Below are positions 1-8,664 of a stretch of DNA of 64,000 nt, piece by piece. The stretch is from Actinophytocola sp050699935. Its GTDB lineage: Bacteria > Actinomycetota > Actinomycetes > Mycobacteriales > Pseudonocardiaceae. The DNA is taken from contig NZ_JBOHGB010000001.1 in the NCBI RefSeq assembly GCF_050699935.1, positions 1 to 64,000 of the forward strand, written 5' to 3'. Position numbers and translations under genes: made by a program. The notes below the pieces were generated by a model. It was not told where the DNA came from and searched no databases. It saw only the letters and a program-made list of their open reading frames with translations. Positions within the stretch are counted from its first letter, which is position 1. Every line of letters begins with the position of its first letter.

Positions 1-258
1 TCCACCAGCGAGCGGGGGAAGGCCCCGGATGCGGCGGTGCGACCGGAGCACCGTTCGATCTGCGGCCTGTGCTTGGACACCAGGTCCGTCGCGGAGGTGG
101 CCGCTCATCTACGGTTACCGCTCGGTGCGGCCAAGGTGTTGATCGGTGACATGGCCGGTATGGGGCTGGTCCTGATCCATCAAAGCGGCATGGTCGTCGG
201 CGACCGGCCCTCGATCGATTTCATGGAAAGGGTGCTCAGTGGTCTCCGCAGGCTCTAG
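1..258 (+). CDS. DUF742 protein, C-terminal part (CvnC-like)
   Basis: The frame is open from the first base, so the 5' end lies outside the window. About 85 residues remain and contain the DUF742 core: PEHRSICGLC, then SVAEVAAHLRLPLGAAKVLI and GMGLVLIHQ, a winged-helix-like fold. In actinomycete conservons this protein lies between a roadblock protein and a small GTPase and is thought to take part in a membrane-associated signalling complex. The next gene, a Cvn-type GTPase, overlaps its last 20 bases, which is the usual cvnC-cvnD arrangement and supports the call. Its signal and target cannot be deduced. Confidence 0.85.
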   Translation, partial: STSERGKAPDAAVRPEHRSICGLCLDTRSVAEVAAHLRLPLGAAKVLIGDMAGMGLVLIHQSGMVVGDRPSIDFMERVLSGLRRL

Positions 259-847
259 TCCCCTCGGCACGCGCGGCACGTCACCGCAGCCGACGACCTC
301 GGCCAAGATCGTTGTCGCTGGCGGGTTCGGGGTCGGCAAGACGACACTTGTCGGCTCGGTGTCCGAGATCGTCCCGCTCACCACGGAAGCGGTCATGACC
401 GAAGCGAGCGTGGACGTCGACGACCTGTCGGCCACCCCGAACAAGGTCACCACCACCGTCGCGATGGACTTCGGGCGCGTCTCCCTGGACAGCGACCTGA
501 TCCTGTACCTGTTCGGTACGCCGGGTCAGCACCGCTTCTGGTTCATGTGGGACGACCTCGTGCGCGGCGCCATCGGCGCCGTGGTGCTGGTCGACACCCG
601 CCGCCTCGCCGACGCCTTCGCCTCGATCGACTTCTTCGAGGACCGCCAGTTGCCTTACGTGGTGGCGATCAACTGCTTCGACCAGGTGCTGCACCACCGG
701 GTCGACGACGTGCGCGACGCGCTCGCCATCGAGCAGACGGTCCCCGTGGTCACCTGCGACGCGCGCAACCGCGAGTCCACCACGGAAACGCTCATCACCC
801 TGGTCGAGCACGCGATGCACCAGCGGATGTCCGCCCGCGCCGGCTGA
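239..847 (+). CDS. Conservon-type small GTPase (CvnD-like)
   Basis: A 202-residue ATP/GTP-binding protein. The P-loop GGFGVGKTTLVGSVSE is at about residues 28-43 and is followed by the family's characteristic segment with PLTTEAVMTEASV. Switch II is LYLFGTPGQHRFWFMWDDL, with the G3 motif in the form GTPGQ. NCFD may be a degenerate form of the N-K-x-D base-specificity motif. The GTG start at 239 overlaps the DUF742 stop, implying translational coupling. These GTPases act with a histidine-kinase-like CvnA, a roadblock CvnB and a DUF742 CvnC; CvnA and CvnB would be left of the window. Only 41 bases separate it from the ABC importer, so co-transcription is possible. Confidence 0.9.
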   Translation: MVSAGSSPLGTRGTSPQPTTSAKIVVAGGFGVGKTTLVGSVSEIVPLTTEAVMTEASVDVDDLSATPNKVTTTVAMDFGRVSLDSDLILYLFGTPGQHRFWFMWDDLVRGAIGAVVLVDTRRLADAFASIDFFEDRQLPYVVAINCFDQVLHHRVDDVRDALAIEQTVPVVTCDARNRESTTETLITLVEHAMHQRMSARAG

Positions 848-888
848 TCGTCGGCGTCGTCCCCTGACCTACCTACCTGGAGAATGTC

Positions 889-2166
889 ATGTCCCGCATA
901 CGGTTTCGACCTCTTGTGCTCCTGACCGTCCTCGCTCTCGTGCTCTCCGCCTGCAGCGAGGTCAAGAGCGAGGAGGGTGGTGCCGACAGTGGCCCGATCA
1001 AGATCGGGTACGTGAGCCCGCAAACCGGTGCGCTCGCGCCGTTCGGGGAAGCCGACAGCTTCATCATCGACCAGATGAAGGAGCACTTCGAGACCAAAGG
1101 AGGACTCACCGTCGCGGGGAAGCAGCGCGACGTCGAGATCATCGCGCGGGACAGCCAGTCCGACAGCAAGCGGGCCGCGGACGTCGCCGCCGACCTGATC
1201 CTGCAGGATGACGTCGACCTGATTCTCGTCGGGTCCACTCCGGACACCACCAATCCGGTTGCGGACCAGGGCGAGGCCAACGGCGTCCCGGTCATCTCGT
1301 CGCTCGCCCCCTGGCAGCCGTACTTCCTCGGGCGGAAGGGCAATCCGGCCGATCCCTTCAAATGGACGTACCACTTCTTCTGGGGACTGGAGGACGTCGA
1401 GGCCGTCTACCAGGACATGTGGAACGAGATCGACACCAACAAGAAGGTTGCCGCGCTGTGGCCGAACGACCCCGACGGCCTCGCCTGGGGTGACCCCAAG
1501 ACCGGCTTCCCGCCCGTCGTCGCCGAGAACGGGTACAAGATGGTCGACCCAGGTTACTACGCAAACGGCACCCAGGACTTCTCCGCCCAGATTTCCACCT
1601 TCAAGGAACAGGGGACGGAGATCCTCGCCGGAGTACCGATCCCGCCGGACTTCACGACGTTCTGGAAGCAGGCCTCCCAACAGGGCTTCCGGCCGAAGTT
1701 CGCGACCATCGGCAAGGCTCTGCTGTTCCCGTCCAATATCGAGGCGCTCGGCGACCTCGGGAACAACCTTGCCACCGAGGTGTGGTGGACGCCGTCGCAC
1801 CCGTACAGCAGCTCCCTCACCGGCCAGACCGCGCAGCAACTCGCCGACGCGTACACAGCGCGGACCGGCAAGCAGTGGACCCAGTTACTCGGCTTCGTCC
1901 ACGCGCTCTTCGAGGTCGCGGCAACGGCCCTGACACGGTCTAACGGGACGAAGGAGGGCGTCGCGAAGGCCCTGGCCCGCCTGAGGGTCGACACGGTGGT
2001 CGGACCGCTGGACTGGACGAGCGGTCCGGTGCCCAACGTCGCCAAGACCCCGGTGGCTGGCGGCCAGTGGCGGCGCAACGCCGACCAGTCGTACTCGTTG
2101 GTCGTCGTCAGCAACAAGCAGAATCCCGAGATCCCGGTCGGTGGCCAGGTCGAGCCGCTTCGGTGA
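889..2166 (+). CDS. ABC importer substrate-binding lipoprotein (branched-chain amino acid/urea type)
   Basis: A 425-residue periplasmic-binding-type protein. The N-terminus has a short basic stretch, a hydrophobic run and the lipobox LVLSAC, so Cys21 or so should be lipidated and the protein anchored outside the membrane. The mature part begins IKIGYVSPQTGALAPFG, the opening strand of the type I (LivJ/amide/urea) receptor fold, followed by LIGT-like text (LILVGSTPDTTNPVAD). A GGAGA ribosome site precedes the ATG. It is the first gene of a five-gene tight operon with two ATPases and two permeases. The ligand is not determinable; paralogues bind branched-chain amino acids, urea, short amides or aromatic acids. 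Confidence 0.92.
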   Translation: MSRIRFRPLVLLTVLALVLSACSEVKSEEGGADSGPIKIGYVSPQTGALAPFGEADSFIIDQMKEHFETKGGLTVAGKQRDVEIIARDSQSDSKRAADVAADLILQDDVDLILVGSTPDTTNPVADQGEANGVPVISSLAPWQPYFLGRKGNPADPFKWTYHFFWGLEDVEAVYQDMWNEIDTNKKVAALWPNDPDGLAWGDPKTGFPPVVAENGYKMVDPGYYANGTQDFSAQISTFKEQGTEILAGVPIPPDFTTFWKQASQQGFRPKFATIGKALLFPSNIEALGDLGNNLATEVWWTPSHPYSSSLTGQTAQQLADAYTARTGKQWTQLLGFVHALFEVAATALTRSNGTKEGVAKALARLRVDTVVGPLDWTSGPVPNVAKTPVAGGQWRRNADQSYSLVVVSNKQNPEIPVGGQVEPLR

Positions 2167-2903
2167 GCATGGCGTTGCTGGACGTGACCGGTTTGGGCAA
2201 ACGGTTCGGCCGTGTCGTCGTTGCCGAAGACGTGTCCTTTTCCGTGGCCGGGGGCGAGGTGCTCGGTGTGGTGGGACCCAACGGCGCCGGGAAGTCCACC
2301 CTGCTCAACCTGATCAGCGGTGTCCTCGCCCCTGATCTGGGCAGCGTCCGCCTGGGTGGGCACGACGTGACCCGGCGGGGCGCGGCGGCCCGCGCCCGCG
2401 CCGGGATCGGCCGTACGTACCAGATCCCACGGCCGTTCGCGAAGATGACCGTGTTCGAGAACGCGCTGGTCGGCGCGACATTCGCCGGCCGGCGCCGAGG
2501 GGAGGCATCCGCTCTCGCACTGGCCGCTCTGCGGCGGACTGGGCTGCTGGCACACGCCAACGCACCGGCCGGGACGCTGCGACTGCTCGACCGCAGACGG
2601 CTCGAACTGGCCCGGGCGCTCGCCAGCCGGCCCACATTGCTGCTGCTCGACGAGATCGCGGGCGGGTTGGCCGAGCACGAGGTCCCCCAACTCATCGACA
2701 TCGTGCGGGAACTGCGGGACGAGGGCGTCGCCGTGATCTGGATCGAGCACGTCGTCCACGCACTGCTGTCGGGTGTCGACCGGCTGATGTGCCTGTCGGA
2801 GGGGCGCGTGCTTGCGATCGGCGACCCGCACGAGGTGATGACCAGCCAGCTGGTACGCGAGGTGTACCTCGGCACCGACCCGGACCTGGAGGTGGCTCAC
2901 TGA
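2163..2903 (+). CDS. ABC importer ATPase, LivG-like
   Basis: About 246 residues. It starts at a GTG overlapping the TGA of the binding-protein gene (GTGA); an ATG two codons later is an alternative. Walker A is GPNGAGKST, Walker B is LLLLDEIAGGL, and the switch histidine lies in IEHVVHALL. The LivG-type insert GIGRTYQIPRPFAKMTVFEN is present. The ABC signature is odd: where LivG proteins usually have a readable SYGQ/LSGGQ-like segment, this one reads GTLRLLDRRRLELARAL, so the first four signature residues are not canonical. The paired LivF-like ATPase keeps LSGGEQ, so the dimer may have one consensus and one degenerate ATP site. Confidence 0.9.
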   Translation: MSMALLDVTGLGKRFGRVVVAEDVSFSVAGGEVLGVVGPNGAGKSTLLNLISGVLAPDLGSVRLGGHDVTRRGAAARARAGIGRTYQIPRPFAKMTVFENALVGATFAGRRRGEASALALAALRRTGLLAHANAPAGTLRLLDRRRLELARALASRPTLLLLDEIAGGLAEHEVPQLIDIVRELRDEGVAVIWIEHVVHALLSGVDRLMCLSEGRVLAIGDPHEVMTSQLVREVYLGTDPDLEVAH

Positions 2904-3637
2904 CCGGCCGGGCGCCGAGCGGGGCACTGCTGGACCTCGTCGGTGTCGACGTGCACTACGGCGACTTCCAAGCGATCTTCGGCGTCAGCCTCGCGTTGGC
3001 CGAGGGCGAGACCGTGGCGGTGCTCGGCGCCAACGGCGCGGGCAAGTCGACGTTGCTCAAGGCCATCACCGGGATGCTGCCCATCACCGCCGGCGACGTT
3101 CGCTACAACGGCAGGTCCCTGCACGGCACCCCCGCGCACCGGCGGGCCGGCATGGGCATCGCGCTCGTGCCCGAGGGACGCCGGCTCTTCCCCTCCCTCA
3201 CCGTCGAGGAGAACCTGCTCGTCGGAGGTTACCGAGCACGGCCAGGGCTCTGGAACCGGCGATCTGTATACGACCTGTTCCCCTTGCTCCGCCCACTGCG
3301 GAAGCGACCGGCGAGCGTGCTCTCCGGTGGTGAGCAGCAGGCGGTGGCCATCGGTCGGGCGCTGATGAGCAACCCGCGGCTGCTGCTGCTCGACGAGGTC
3401 TCCCTCGGGCTGGCTCCGATCGTCGTCAAGCAGCTCTACGCGGCGTTGCCGGCCATCACCGCATCCGGCGCCACCGTCCTGGTCGTGGAGCAGGACATGC
3501 GCCAGGCGATGGCCGTCGCGGACCGGGTGCACTGTCTGATCGAGGGACGCACGGCCCTCGAGGCCCACGTCTCGGAGGTCACCGCGGATCAGGTCGCGAA
3601 TGCCTACTTCGGATCGATCACGAACGCCGTGTCATGA
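2900..3637 (+). CDS. ABC importer ATPase, LivF-like
   Basis: About 245 residues. Walker A is GANGAGKST, the signature is VLSGGEQQAVAIGRAL, Walker B is LLLLDEVSLGLAP, and the H-loop position is VVEQDMRQA (Gln/Asp rather than His, common in LivF). The start is uncertain: no ATG or GTG is close to the expected N-terminus. The best-placed codon is the CTG at 2900, overlapping the upstream TGA; a farther ATG at 2789 would give a long Arg/Gly-rich extension read out of frame from livG and is unlikely. The stop overlaps the next gene by ATGA. Confidence 0.88.
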   Translation: MTGRAPSGALLDLVGVDVHYGDFQAIFGVSLALAEGETVAVLGANGAGKSTLLKAITGMLPITAGDVRYNGRSLHGTPAHRRAGMGIALVPEGRRLFPSLTVEENLLVGGYRARPGLWNRRSVYDLFPLLRPLRKRPASVLSGGEQQAVAIGRALMSNPRLLLLDEVSLGLAPIVVKQLYAALPAITASGATVLVVEQDMRQAMAVADRVHCLIEGRTALEAHVSEVTADQVANAYFGSITNAVS

Positions 3638-4503
3638 CACTGGTGAATGCGGTCGTGCAAGGTGTCCTGCTCGGTGGGATGTACGCGCTGTTCGCCACCG
3701 GGCTCTCGCTCATGTTCGGGGTGATGCGCGTCGTCAACCTCGCGCACGGCGACTTCGCGGTGCTCGCCGCCTTCTTCGGCTTGGTCCTCGTCGACGCCCT
3801 GTCGCTCTCCCCGCTGGTCACGCTGCTCATCATCGTTCCCGGTATGGCCGCGCTCGGGTACTTGCTGCACCGTGGCGTGCTGCAGCGCACCGTGGTGGCG
3901 AGTCCACTGCCCGCGTTGCTCGTCACCTTCGGGTTGTCGATCGTGGTACAGAACCTGTTGCTGGAGCTCTTCTCCGCCGACCAGCGCCGGCTGCAGATCG
4001 GCAGCTTCGAGACCCGCAGCTTCCAGGTAGCGGGTGACCTCGCGATCGGCTACTTCCCCGCGGTCGTGTTCGCGATCGCGGTGGCGCTGCTGGTCGGGCT
4101 GTCGCTGTTCCTGCACCGTACCCAGCTCGGGCGGTTGATGCGTGCCACCAGCGACGACCAGGAGACGGCACGGTTGATGGGCGTGGACAACCGGAACATG
4201 TACGCGTTCGCCGCCGCGATCGCGTTTGCCACGGTCGCGCTGGCCGGCGTCCTCAACGGCGTGCAGACCAACTTCAGTCCGGCGGCGGGCCCGACGCTGC
4301 TCATCTTCGCGTTCGAGGCAGTGATCATCGGCGGGCTCGGGAGCCTGTGGGGCACCCTGCTCGGCGGAATCGTGCTCGGCGTGGCGCAGAACGTTGGTGC
4401 CTGGATCGAGCCCGCGCAGCAGGTGTTGGCCGGGCACCTCGTGTTCCTCCTGGTGTTGGCGCTACGTCCGCGGGGGCTCCTCGCGAAGGGAGCCCCGGCA
4501 TGA
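3634..4503 (+). CDS. ABC importer permease, LivH-like
   Basis: A 289-residue membrane protein with about eight hydrophobic segments. It carries the LivH hallmarks GMYALFATGLSLMFGVMRVVNLAHGDF near the N-terminus (quoted in part: GLSLMFGVMRVVNLAHG) and the coupling-helix region AVIIGGLGSLWGTLLGGI near the C-terminus. It forms one half of the inner-membrane channel with the LivM-like product. ATGA overlaps at both ends indicate strictly coupled translation within the importer operon. Confidence 0.93.
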   Translation: MTLVNAVVQGVLLGGMYALFATGLSLMFGVMRVVNLAHGDFAVLAAFFGLVLVDALSLSPLVTLLIIVPGMAALGYLLHRGVLQRTVVASPLPALLVTFGLSIVVQNLLLELFSADQRRLQIGSFETRSFQVAGDLAIGYFPAVVFAIAVALLVGLSLFLHRTQLGRLMRATSDDQETARLMGVDNRNMYAFAAAIAFATVALAGVLNGVQTNFSPAAGPTLLIFAFEAVIIGGLGSLWGTLLGGIVLGVAQNVGAWIEPAQQVLAGHLVFLLVLALRPRGLLAKGAPA

Positions 4504-5528
4504 CCGAGCCCGTGACGGTTCGACGGTCCACCACGTCGACCAGGGTGAGCGGCGGTCTGCTCGTGTTGAGTGTCGTTGCGCTGGCAATGCTGCCCTACGT
4601 CGTGGTGCCCAGCCAGGTCTTCGGGGTCATCGACTTGTTCGTTTTCGTCGTGCTGGCGACCATGTGGAACCTGCTCGCCGGGTATGGCGGCATGGTCTCC
4701 GTCGGACAGCAGGCGTACATCGGAATCGGCGCGTACGGCTTGGTCTACCTCGCCGACCAGCTGGGCGTCAACGCGTTCCTCGCCGTACCCCTCGTCGCCA
4801 TCCTCGCCGCCGCGATCGCCATCCCGGTGTCCTACCTCGCGTTTCGGTTGGTGGGCGGGTACTTCGCGATCGGCACCTGGGTGATCGCCGAGGTCGTCAG
4901 GCTGCTCACGGTGCAGGTAGACGCCATGGGAGGAGGTTCCGGCATCTCCCTCCGCAGCCTCAGTGGCATCGACCGCGACCTGCGCATCGCTTTCACGTAT
5001 TGGTTCGCGCTCGGCGTCGCGACGGTCGCGGTGGTCGCCACGTACCTGCTGATCCGCTCTCGCCTGGGGACCGCCCTGACCGCGATTCGCGACGAGCCGA
5101 CCGCTGCGGCGAGCAACGGAGTCGACGTCACCCGCGTGAAGCGGATCGTGTTCGCAGTCAGTGCGGCGGGCTGCGGCGCGGCCGGTGCGATCCTCGCGCT
5201 CAGTTCTCTCCGGGTGCAGCCGGACAGTGTCTACAGTGTCCAGTGGACGGCTTTCATGATCTTCATGGTTGTCATCGGCGGTGTCGGCACACTCGAAGGC
5301 CCGCTCGTCGGGGCCGTCCTGTTCTTCGTACTCCGCGAGTGGCTCGCACAGTTCGGCGCCATCTACCTCGTCGTGTTCGGCGCCGTCGCCATCGCCGTCA
5401 CGTTGTTCGTTCCGCAAGGACTGTGGGGTGTGGTCAGCCGTGGCCGGCTCCGCCTGTTCGCCGTCGGCCATACCGTGCGGCTGCCCGCCAACCCGAATCC
5501 CACACCGCCTGCGCGGGGGGCGTCATGA
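4500..5528 (+). CDS. ABC importer permease, LivM-like
   Basis: A 342-residue membrane protein. The ATG at 4500 overlaps the livH stop. The LivM core text is present: LLAGYGGMVSVGQQAYIGIGAYG, where the glycine-rich SVGQQAYIGIGAY segment is diagnostic, and FMVVIGGVGTLEGPLVGAV near the C-terminus for ATPase coupling. The tail ends in a proline-rich NPNPTPPARGAS. It completes the transporter. Downstream the sequence decays into a pseudogene area and I see no convincing terminator. Confidence 0.93.
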   Translation: MTEPVTVRRSTTSTRVSGGLLVLSVVALAMLPYVVVPSQVFGVIDLFVFVVLATMWNLLAGYGGMVSVGQQAYIGIGAYGLVYLADQLGVNAFLAVPLVAILAAAIAIPVSYLAFRLVGGYFAIGTWVIAEVVRLLTVQVDAMGGGSGISLRSLSGIDRDLRIAFTYWFALGVATVAVVATYLLIRSRLGTALTAIRDEPTAAASNGVDVTRVKRIVFAVSAAGCGAAGAILALSSLRVQPDSVYSVQWTAFMIFMVVIGGVGTLEGPLVGAVLFFVLREWLAQFGAIYLVVFGAVAIAVTLFVPQGLWGVVSRGRLRLFAVGHTVRLPANPNPTPPARGAS

Positions 5529-5639
5529 CGCCGAAGGCTACGAAACTCGCCGGCACCCTCCCGCGACTGGTCGCAGCCGTCGAGTAGATCTTCGCCGAGG
5601 ACAATGTCACGTACCCTGATGGGTGCGGCTGGTGAGATG

Positions 5640-6374
5640 GTGCCGCTTTACGACCTCGGCGACGAGGTCGTTGCGGTCGAGTAGGGCCTGACCAGTTCCC
5701 TCGCCGTCGCGTGGATCTGCGCCGGCTCTGTGGCGGGTCGGGTCGGATCGTGGCCATGCCGTCCGCGGTCAGCGCGCCGGCGATGGCGACCGCGTGGTCG
5801 CGGAACGCGGGCACCCGGGCGGGTACCTACTCGAGCCCGATCAGCGCGGCGACTGCGAGCGGCCAGGCGTCCGGGATCGCTCCGCGAGAGCCGGCGCCGC
5901 CAGCTCTCGGCCTCCGCGACGAGGTCCTCGAGCCCGGCCAGCACCGCGCCGCGGACACCTTCGAGTCCTTTGTAGAGCAAGGTGTAGACGGTGTCGGCCA
6001 GCCCGGCGATGTCCGCGTGCCGGCGGTCGTAGAACGGCTGCGCCTCCCAGATGCGGGCGCCGTCCAGGTGCGTGGCGGCACCGCGCTCGTGCGCCTAAGC
6101 CACCTGCGCGACGAGGTCGTCCCAATCGGGCAGCAGGCCGCCGATCTCGCGTTGCGGCGGCTCGATCAGCAGCGCCGCGGGCCGCTCGCCGACCTGCCGC
6201 AGCGCGGCGAGGTGAGGGGCTCGGGCCGGTTGCCAGCGGCGACGAGGCGCAGCTCGTGCACGGCGGCGTAGCCGCGTTCCTCCCCCAGAGGTCCAGGTGG
6301 GTCAGCGGGTGCGCGACGAACGCGCGGCGACCGGTGCGCTCGGCATGCACGCGGAGTGCGACCTGCTGGGCACC
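5640..6374 (-). pseudogene. Shattered threonine-aldolase/beta-eliminating-lyase-like gene
   Basis: Three minus-strand frames must be stitched together to follow one protein. From right to left they read QQVALRVHAERTGRRAFVAHPLTHL, then EERGYAAVHELRLVAAGNRP, then HLDGARIWEAQPFY-like text, YKGLEGVRGAVLAGLEDLVAEA, AIPDAWPLAVAALIGLE and FRDHAVAIAGALTADGMATI (each piece lies in a different frame from at least one neighbour). This is the order of a PLP-dependent low-specificity L-threonine aldolase fold. The N-terminal PLP-site region is missing and several frameshifts are needed, so it should not be functional. The 43-bp repeat at 5686 lies in its 3' end. Confidence 0.7.
5686..5728 (+). repeat. 43-bp direct repeat, copy 1
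   Basis: This stretch begins GCCTGACCAGTTCCCTCG and ends TCTGCGCCGGCTC. It recurs at 11948-11990 in the same orientation with a single C/T difference. Read on the minus strand both copies encode EPAQIHAT(A/T)RELVR, so they are probably duplicated pieces of the same gene rather than a designed site. Together they bracket 6.3 kb of mixed intact and decayed genes. Confidence 0.85.
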
Positions 6375-6584
6375 GCAAAGCCCCGAAGCCGAAGGGCGTC
6401 GAGGTGCGGTGAGGCGTCCAACGCCGCGGTTGGCGCGCACGCTGTGCGCTCAGCCCGGTCATGTTCTTACCGAGGCCGACGAGTCCTACTGGCGGTGGGT
6501 CGTTCAAACCCGACCGCCCGGACTGACGATGAGGCCGTGCTCCTGCGTTCACTCGAGTGCGCCACCGCGGCACGCGATGCCGCG

Positions 6585-7610
6585 CTACTTGTACGCGATA
6601 CCGGCGCTCGTAGGACCGGCGAGCGGAAGGACCTCTACCTCCCGGAAGCCTGCCTCCTTGCACCATGAGGCAAAGTCGGTGCCCGTGAAGTCGAACGCAT
6701 CGCCGAACTCGATCAGCATGTTGAGCGACATGAGGAGGCCGAACGCGTTTTCGCGGCGGGCGTCGTCGATGATGTTCTCGATGACGATGTAGGCCCCGCC
6801 CTCCGGCAGCGCGTCGTAGGCCGCTTTGATCAGCTGCTTCTTCCGGTCGAGGTTCCAGTCGTGGAGGATCATTCCCATCGTTATGACGTCGGCCTTGGGT
6901 AGGGGGTCGCTGAAGAAGTCTCCCCCCACCGCCTCCACCCGATCGCTCACTCCGGTTGCTTCGATCGTTCGCTTGGCGATCGGCTCGACAACCGGCAGGT
7001 CAAAGGTGGTGCATTTCAGATGGGGGTGCTTGTCGGCAAGGGTGATCGAGAGGTGACCGCCTGCGCCGCCCGCGTCGCAGAGGGTCCCGTACCTGGAGAA
7101 ATCGAACTTCTCCGCCAGCGCGCGGAACGGCCCCGCGGAGATCCCGGCCATCGCGTTCATGAACTGCTCGAGCCGGCCCTCGTCGCTGTAGACCTCTTCG
7201 AACATCGGCTTGCCGTTGTGCTTGACCTCGTTCTGCGGCTTCCCAGTCCGCAGACCGTCGGTGAGATCGCCCCAGAATGGATACAGCCGTGCGTTGCACA
7301 TCTCGAGGAACCCGCCGATGTAGGCGGGACCCGCCTTGTCGAGAAAGGCCGCGCTGGCATCCGTATTGCGGTAGACGGCATCGAGACCATTACCCTCGCG
7401 ATCGAGTAGTTGGAGGGCGACGAGCGCATCGGGGAAGTCGGGAACCGCCCGCTCGTGCAGCCCGAGCGCCTCGGTCATCTCCGGAGCGGTCATCCCATCG
7501 CTGCCCAGCTTGGTGAACAGCTCGAGCTCGACCGCAGATAGGAGCGCCTTCGACGCCCAGAACCCCATACCGACCTGCATGATGTGTGAAGGGTCAACTT
7601 GCCCCGACAT
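6585..7610 (-). CDS. SAM-dependent O-methyltransferase (acetylserotonin/DmpM type)
   Basis: A 341-residue class I methyltransferase. The N-terminal dimerisation/winged-helix domain (about 1-100) includes GFWASKALLSAVELELFTKL and the MTEALGLHERAVPDFPDAL helix-turn-helix typical of small-molecule O-methyltransferases. The SAM-binding motif is LCDAGGAGGHLSITLA, a variant of the usual D-x-GGG-x-G. TMGMILHDWNLDRKKQL carries the HDW of motif IV, whose His is the usual catalytic base, and ENIIDD follows. The substrate is probably a phenolic or quinone-type small molecule. It stands alone between a pseudogene and IS debris and is co-directional with, but 2.7 kb from, the halogenase. Confidence 0.88.
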   Translation of the reverse strand: MSGQVDPSHIMQVGMGFWASKALLSAVELELFTKLGSDGMTAPEMTEALGLHERAVPDFPDALVALQLLDREGNGLDAVYRNTDASAAFLDKAGPAYIGGFLEMCNARLYPFWGDLTDGLRTGKPQNEVKHNGKPMFEEVYSDEGRLEQFMNAMAGISAGPFRALAEKFDFSRYGTLCDAGGAGGHLSITLADKHPHLKCTTFDLPVVEPIAKRTIEATGVSDRVEAVGGDFFSDPLPKADVITMGMILHDWNLDRKKQLIKAAYDALPEGGAYIVIENIIDDARRENAFGLLMSLNMLIEFGDAFDFTGTDFASWCKEAGFREVEVLPLAGPTSAGIAYK

Positions 7611-7727
7611 CCTCTACCTCCTACGGATTCCTGCTTCTGTCTCGCAGCGCCCGACAGTATCCGAGAGGGACGGCCCGGAACAACAGCCGAGAGGTGCTCG
7701 CTCGCCGTCCTGGCCCATGTCGGGTGA

Positions 7728-7953
7728 GGTCTCGGGTGGCACGCCGGGGTCGGCGTCTCCACCACTACGTGTTGGCGGTATGTCAACGAAACCGTCGAGT
7801 TGCTCGCTGCGCGGGCACCCAGGCTCCGCGAGGCGTTGCGGAAGGCGAAGCGGCAGAAGATAGCCTATGTGATCATCGACGGCACGCTGATCCCGATCGA
7901 CCGGATCGCCGCCGATCGGCCGTTTTCCCCGGCAAGCACAAGCGGCACGGGGT
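7728..7953 (+). pseudogene. IS5-type (DDE_Tnp_4) transposase fragment
   Basis: An open piece without a start reads WHAGVGVSTTTCWRYVNETVEL, then LLAARAPRLREALRKAK and YVIIDGTLIPIDRIAADRP, followed after a one-base slip in a TTTTCCCC run by PGKHKRHGVN. This is the HTH plus first catalytic Asp (DGTLIPIDR) and the GKHKRHG segment of IS5-group transposases. The rest is missing; the sequence passes directly into a kdpD remnant at about 7954. Confidence 0.75.
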
Positions 7954-8359
7954 GAACCTGCTCGACATGAGTGGGCTTCAGGCGGGCGTGCTCGGACTAG
8001 ATGCGGGAGGTGGGGTCGAGGAGCTCGTGCCTCGCGTGGCCGAAGTGCTCGGCGATGCCGGCATGGCGATCGACCTGCGGGTACCGGAGACCGGCGGAGC
8101 ACCCTCCGCATGTGACAGCCGATGCGGCTGACGGTGCGGTGCGGATCCGGGTGGTCGACCACGGCCCCGGGATCCCGGAGCAGAACCGGGATCGAGTGTT
8201 CATGCCCTTTCAGCGGCTGGGCGATCGGCAGACCACCGATGGCGTCGGACTCGGGCTCGCGCTGTCCCGCCGTCTCGTGGAGGCGATGCCGGAATGATCG
8301 AACCGACTACCACGCCCGGCGGCGGCCTCACCATGGTCGTGACGGTGCCGCATTGCTGA
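7954..8359 (+). pseudogene. kdpD: kdpD 3' remnant (potassium sensor kinase)
   Basis: Fragments in three frames reconstruct the C-terminus of a KdpD-type histidine kinase: LLDMSGLQAGVLGLD (downstream of the H-box), then VRIRVVDHGPGIPEQNRD (N/G1 box), VFMPFQRLGDRQTTDG (F box), VGLGLALSRRLVEAM (G2), and in another frame EPTTTPGGGLTMVVTVPHC before the stop. The sensor, the phosphorylated histidine and part of the ATP site are gone. The kdpE-like remnant begins one base after the stop, as in intact kdpDE operons. Confidence 0.75.
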
Positions 8360-8360
8360 C

Positions 8361-8664
8361 ATGACCCGCGTTCTTGTCGTCGAGGATGAGCCGCAGCTGT
8401 AGCGGACTCTCGCGGTCGGCGTGCGCTCCCAGAAGTACGAGCCGGTGCTCACGGCGAACGCCGCCACGGCCCTTCGATCGGTGGCGGACGACCAGCCCGG
8501 GCTGATCGTGCTCGACCTCGGCCTGCCTGACATGGATGGTGCCGAGGTGATTCGGAGCGTGCGCGCCTGGTCCGATGTCCCATTCTGGTGCTGTCCGCCC
8601 GGACCGACGGCGCCGACAAGGTGCGAGCGCTCGACGCGGGCGCTGACGACTACATCACGAAGCC
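8361..8664 (+). pseudogene. kdpE: kdpE 5' remnant (response regulator)
   Basis: The ATG at 8361 begins MTRVLVVEDEPQL and meets an amber codon (TAG at 8400-8402) at codon 14. The frame then continues with TLAVGVRSQKYEPVLTANA, IVLDLGLPDMDGAEVIRSVR (the phospho-acceptor Asp is in VLDLGLPDMDG) and, after a frameshift, LVLSARTDGADKVRALDAGADDYITKPY. The receiver domain is broken off by an IS3-type element and the DNA-binding domain is absent. With the kdpD stump it shows that a whole kdp regulatory operon was lost here. Confidence 0.78.

Noticed and set aside
2789..2899. An ATG-initiated extension of the LivF-like ATPase
   Set aside because: The added 37 residues are the out-of-frame translation of livG (Arg/Gly/Pro-rich), and LivF proteins start close to the LLDLVGVDVHYG strand.
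5591..5630. A terminator after the livM-like gene
   Set aside because: The only hairpin seen (ACCC-TGAT-GGGT) is four base pairs long and has no T-run.
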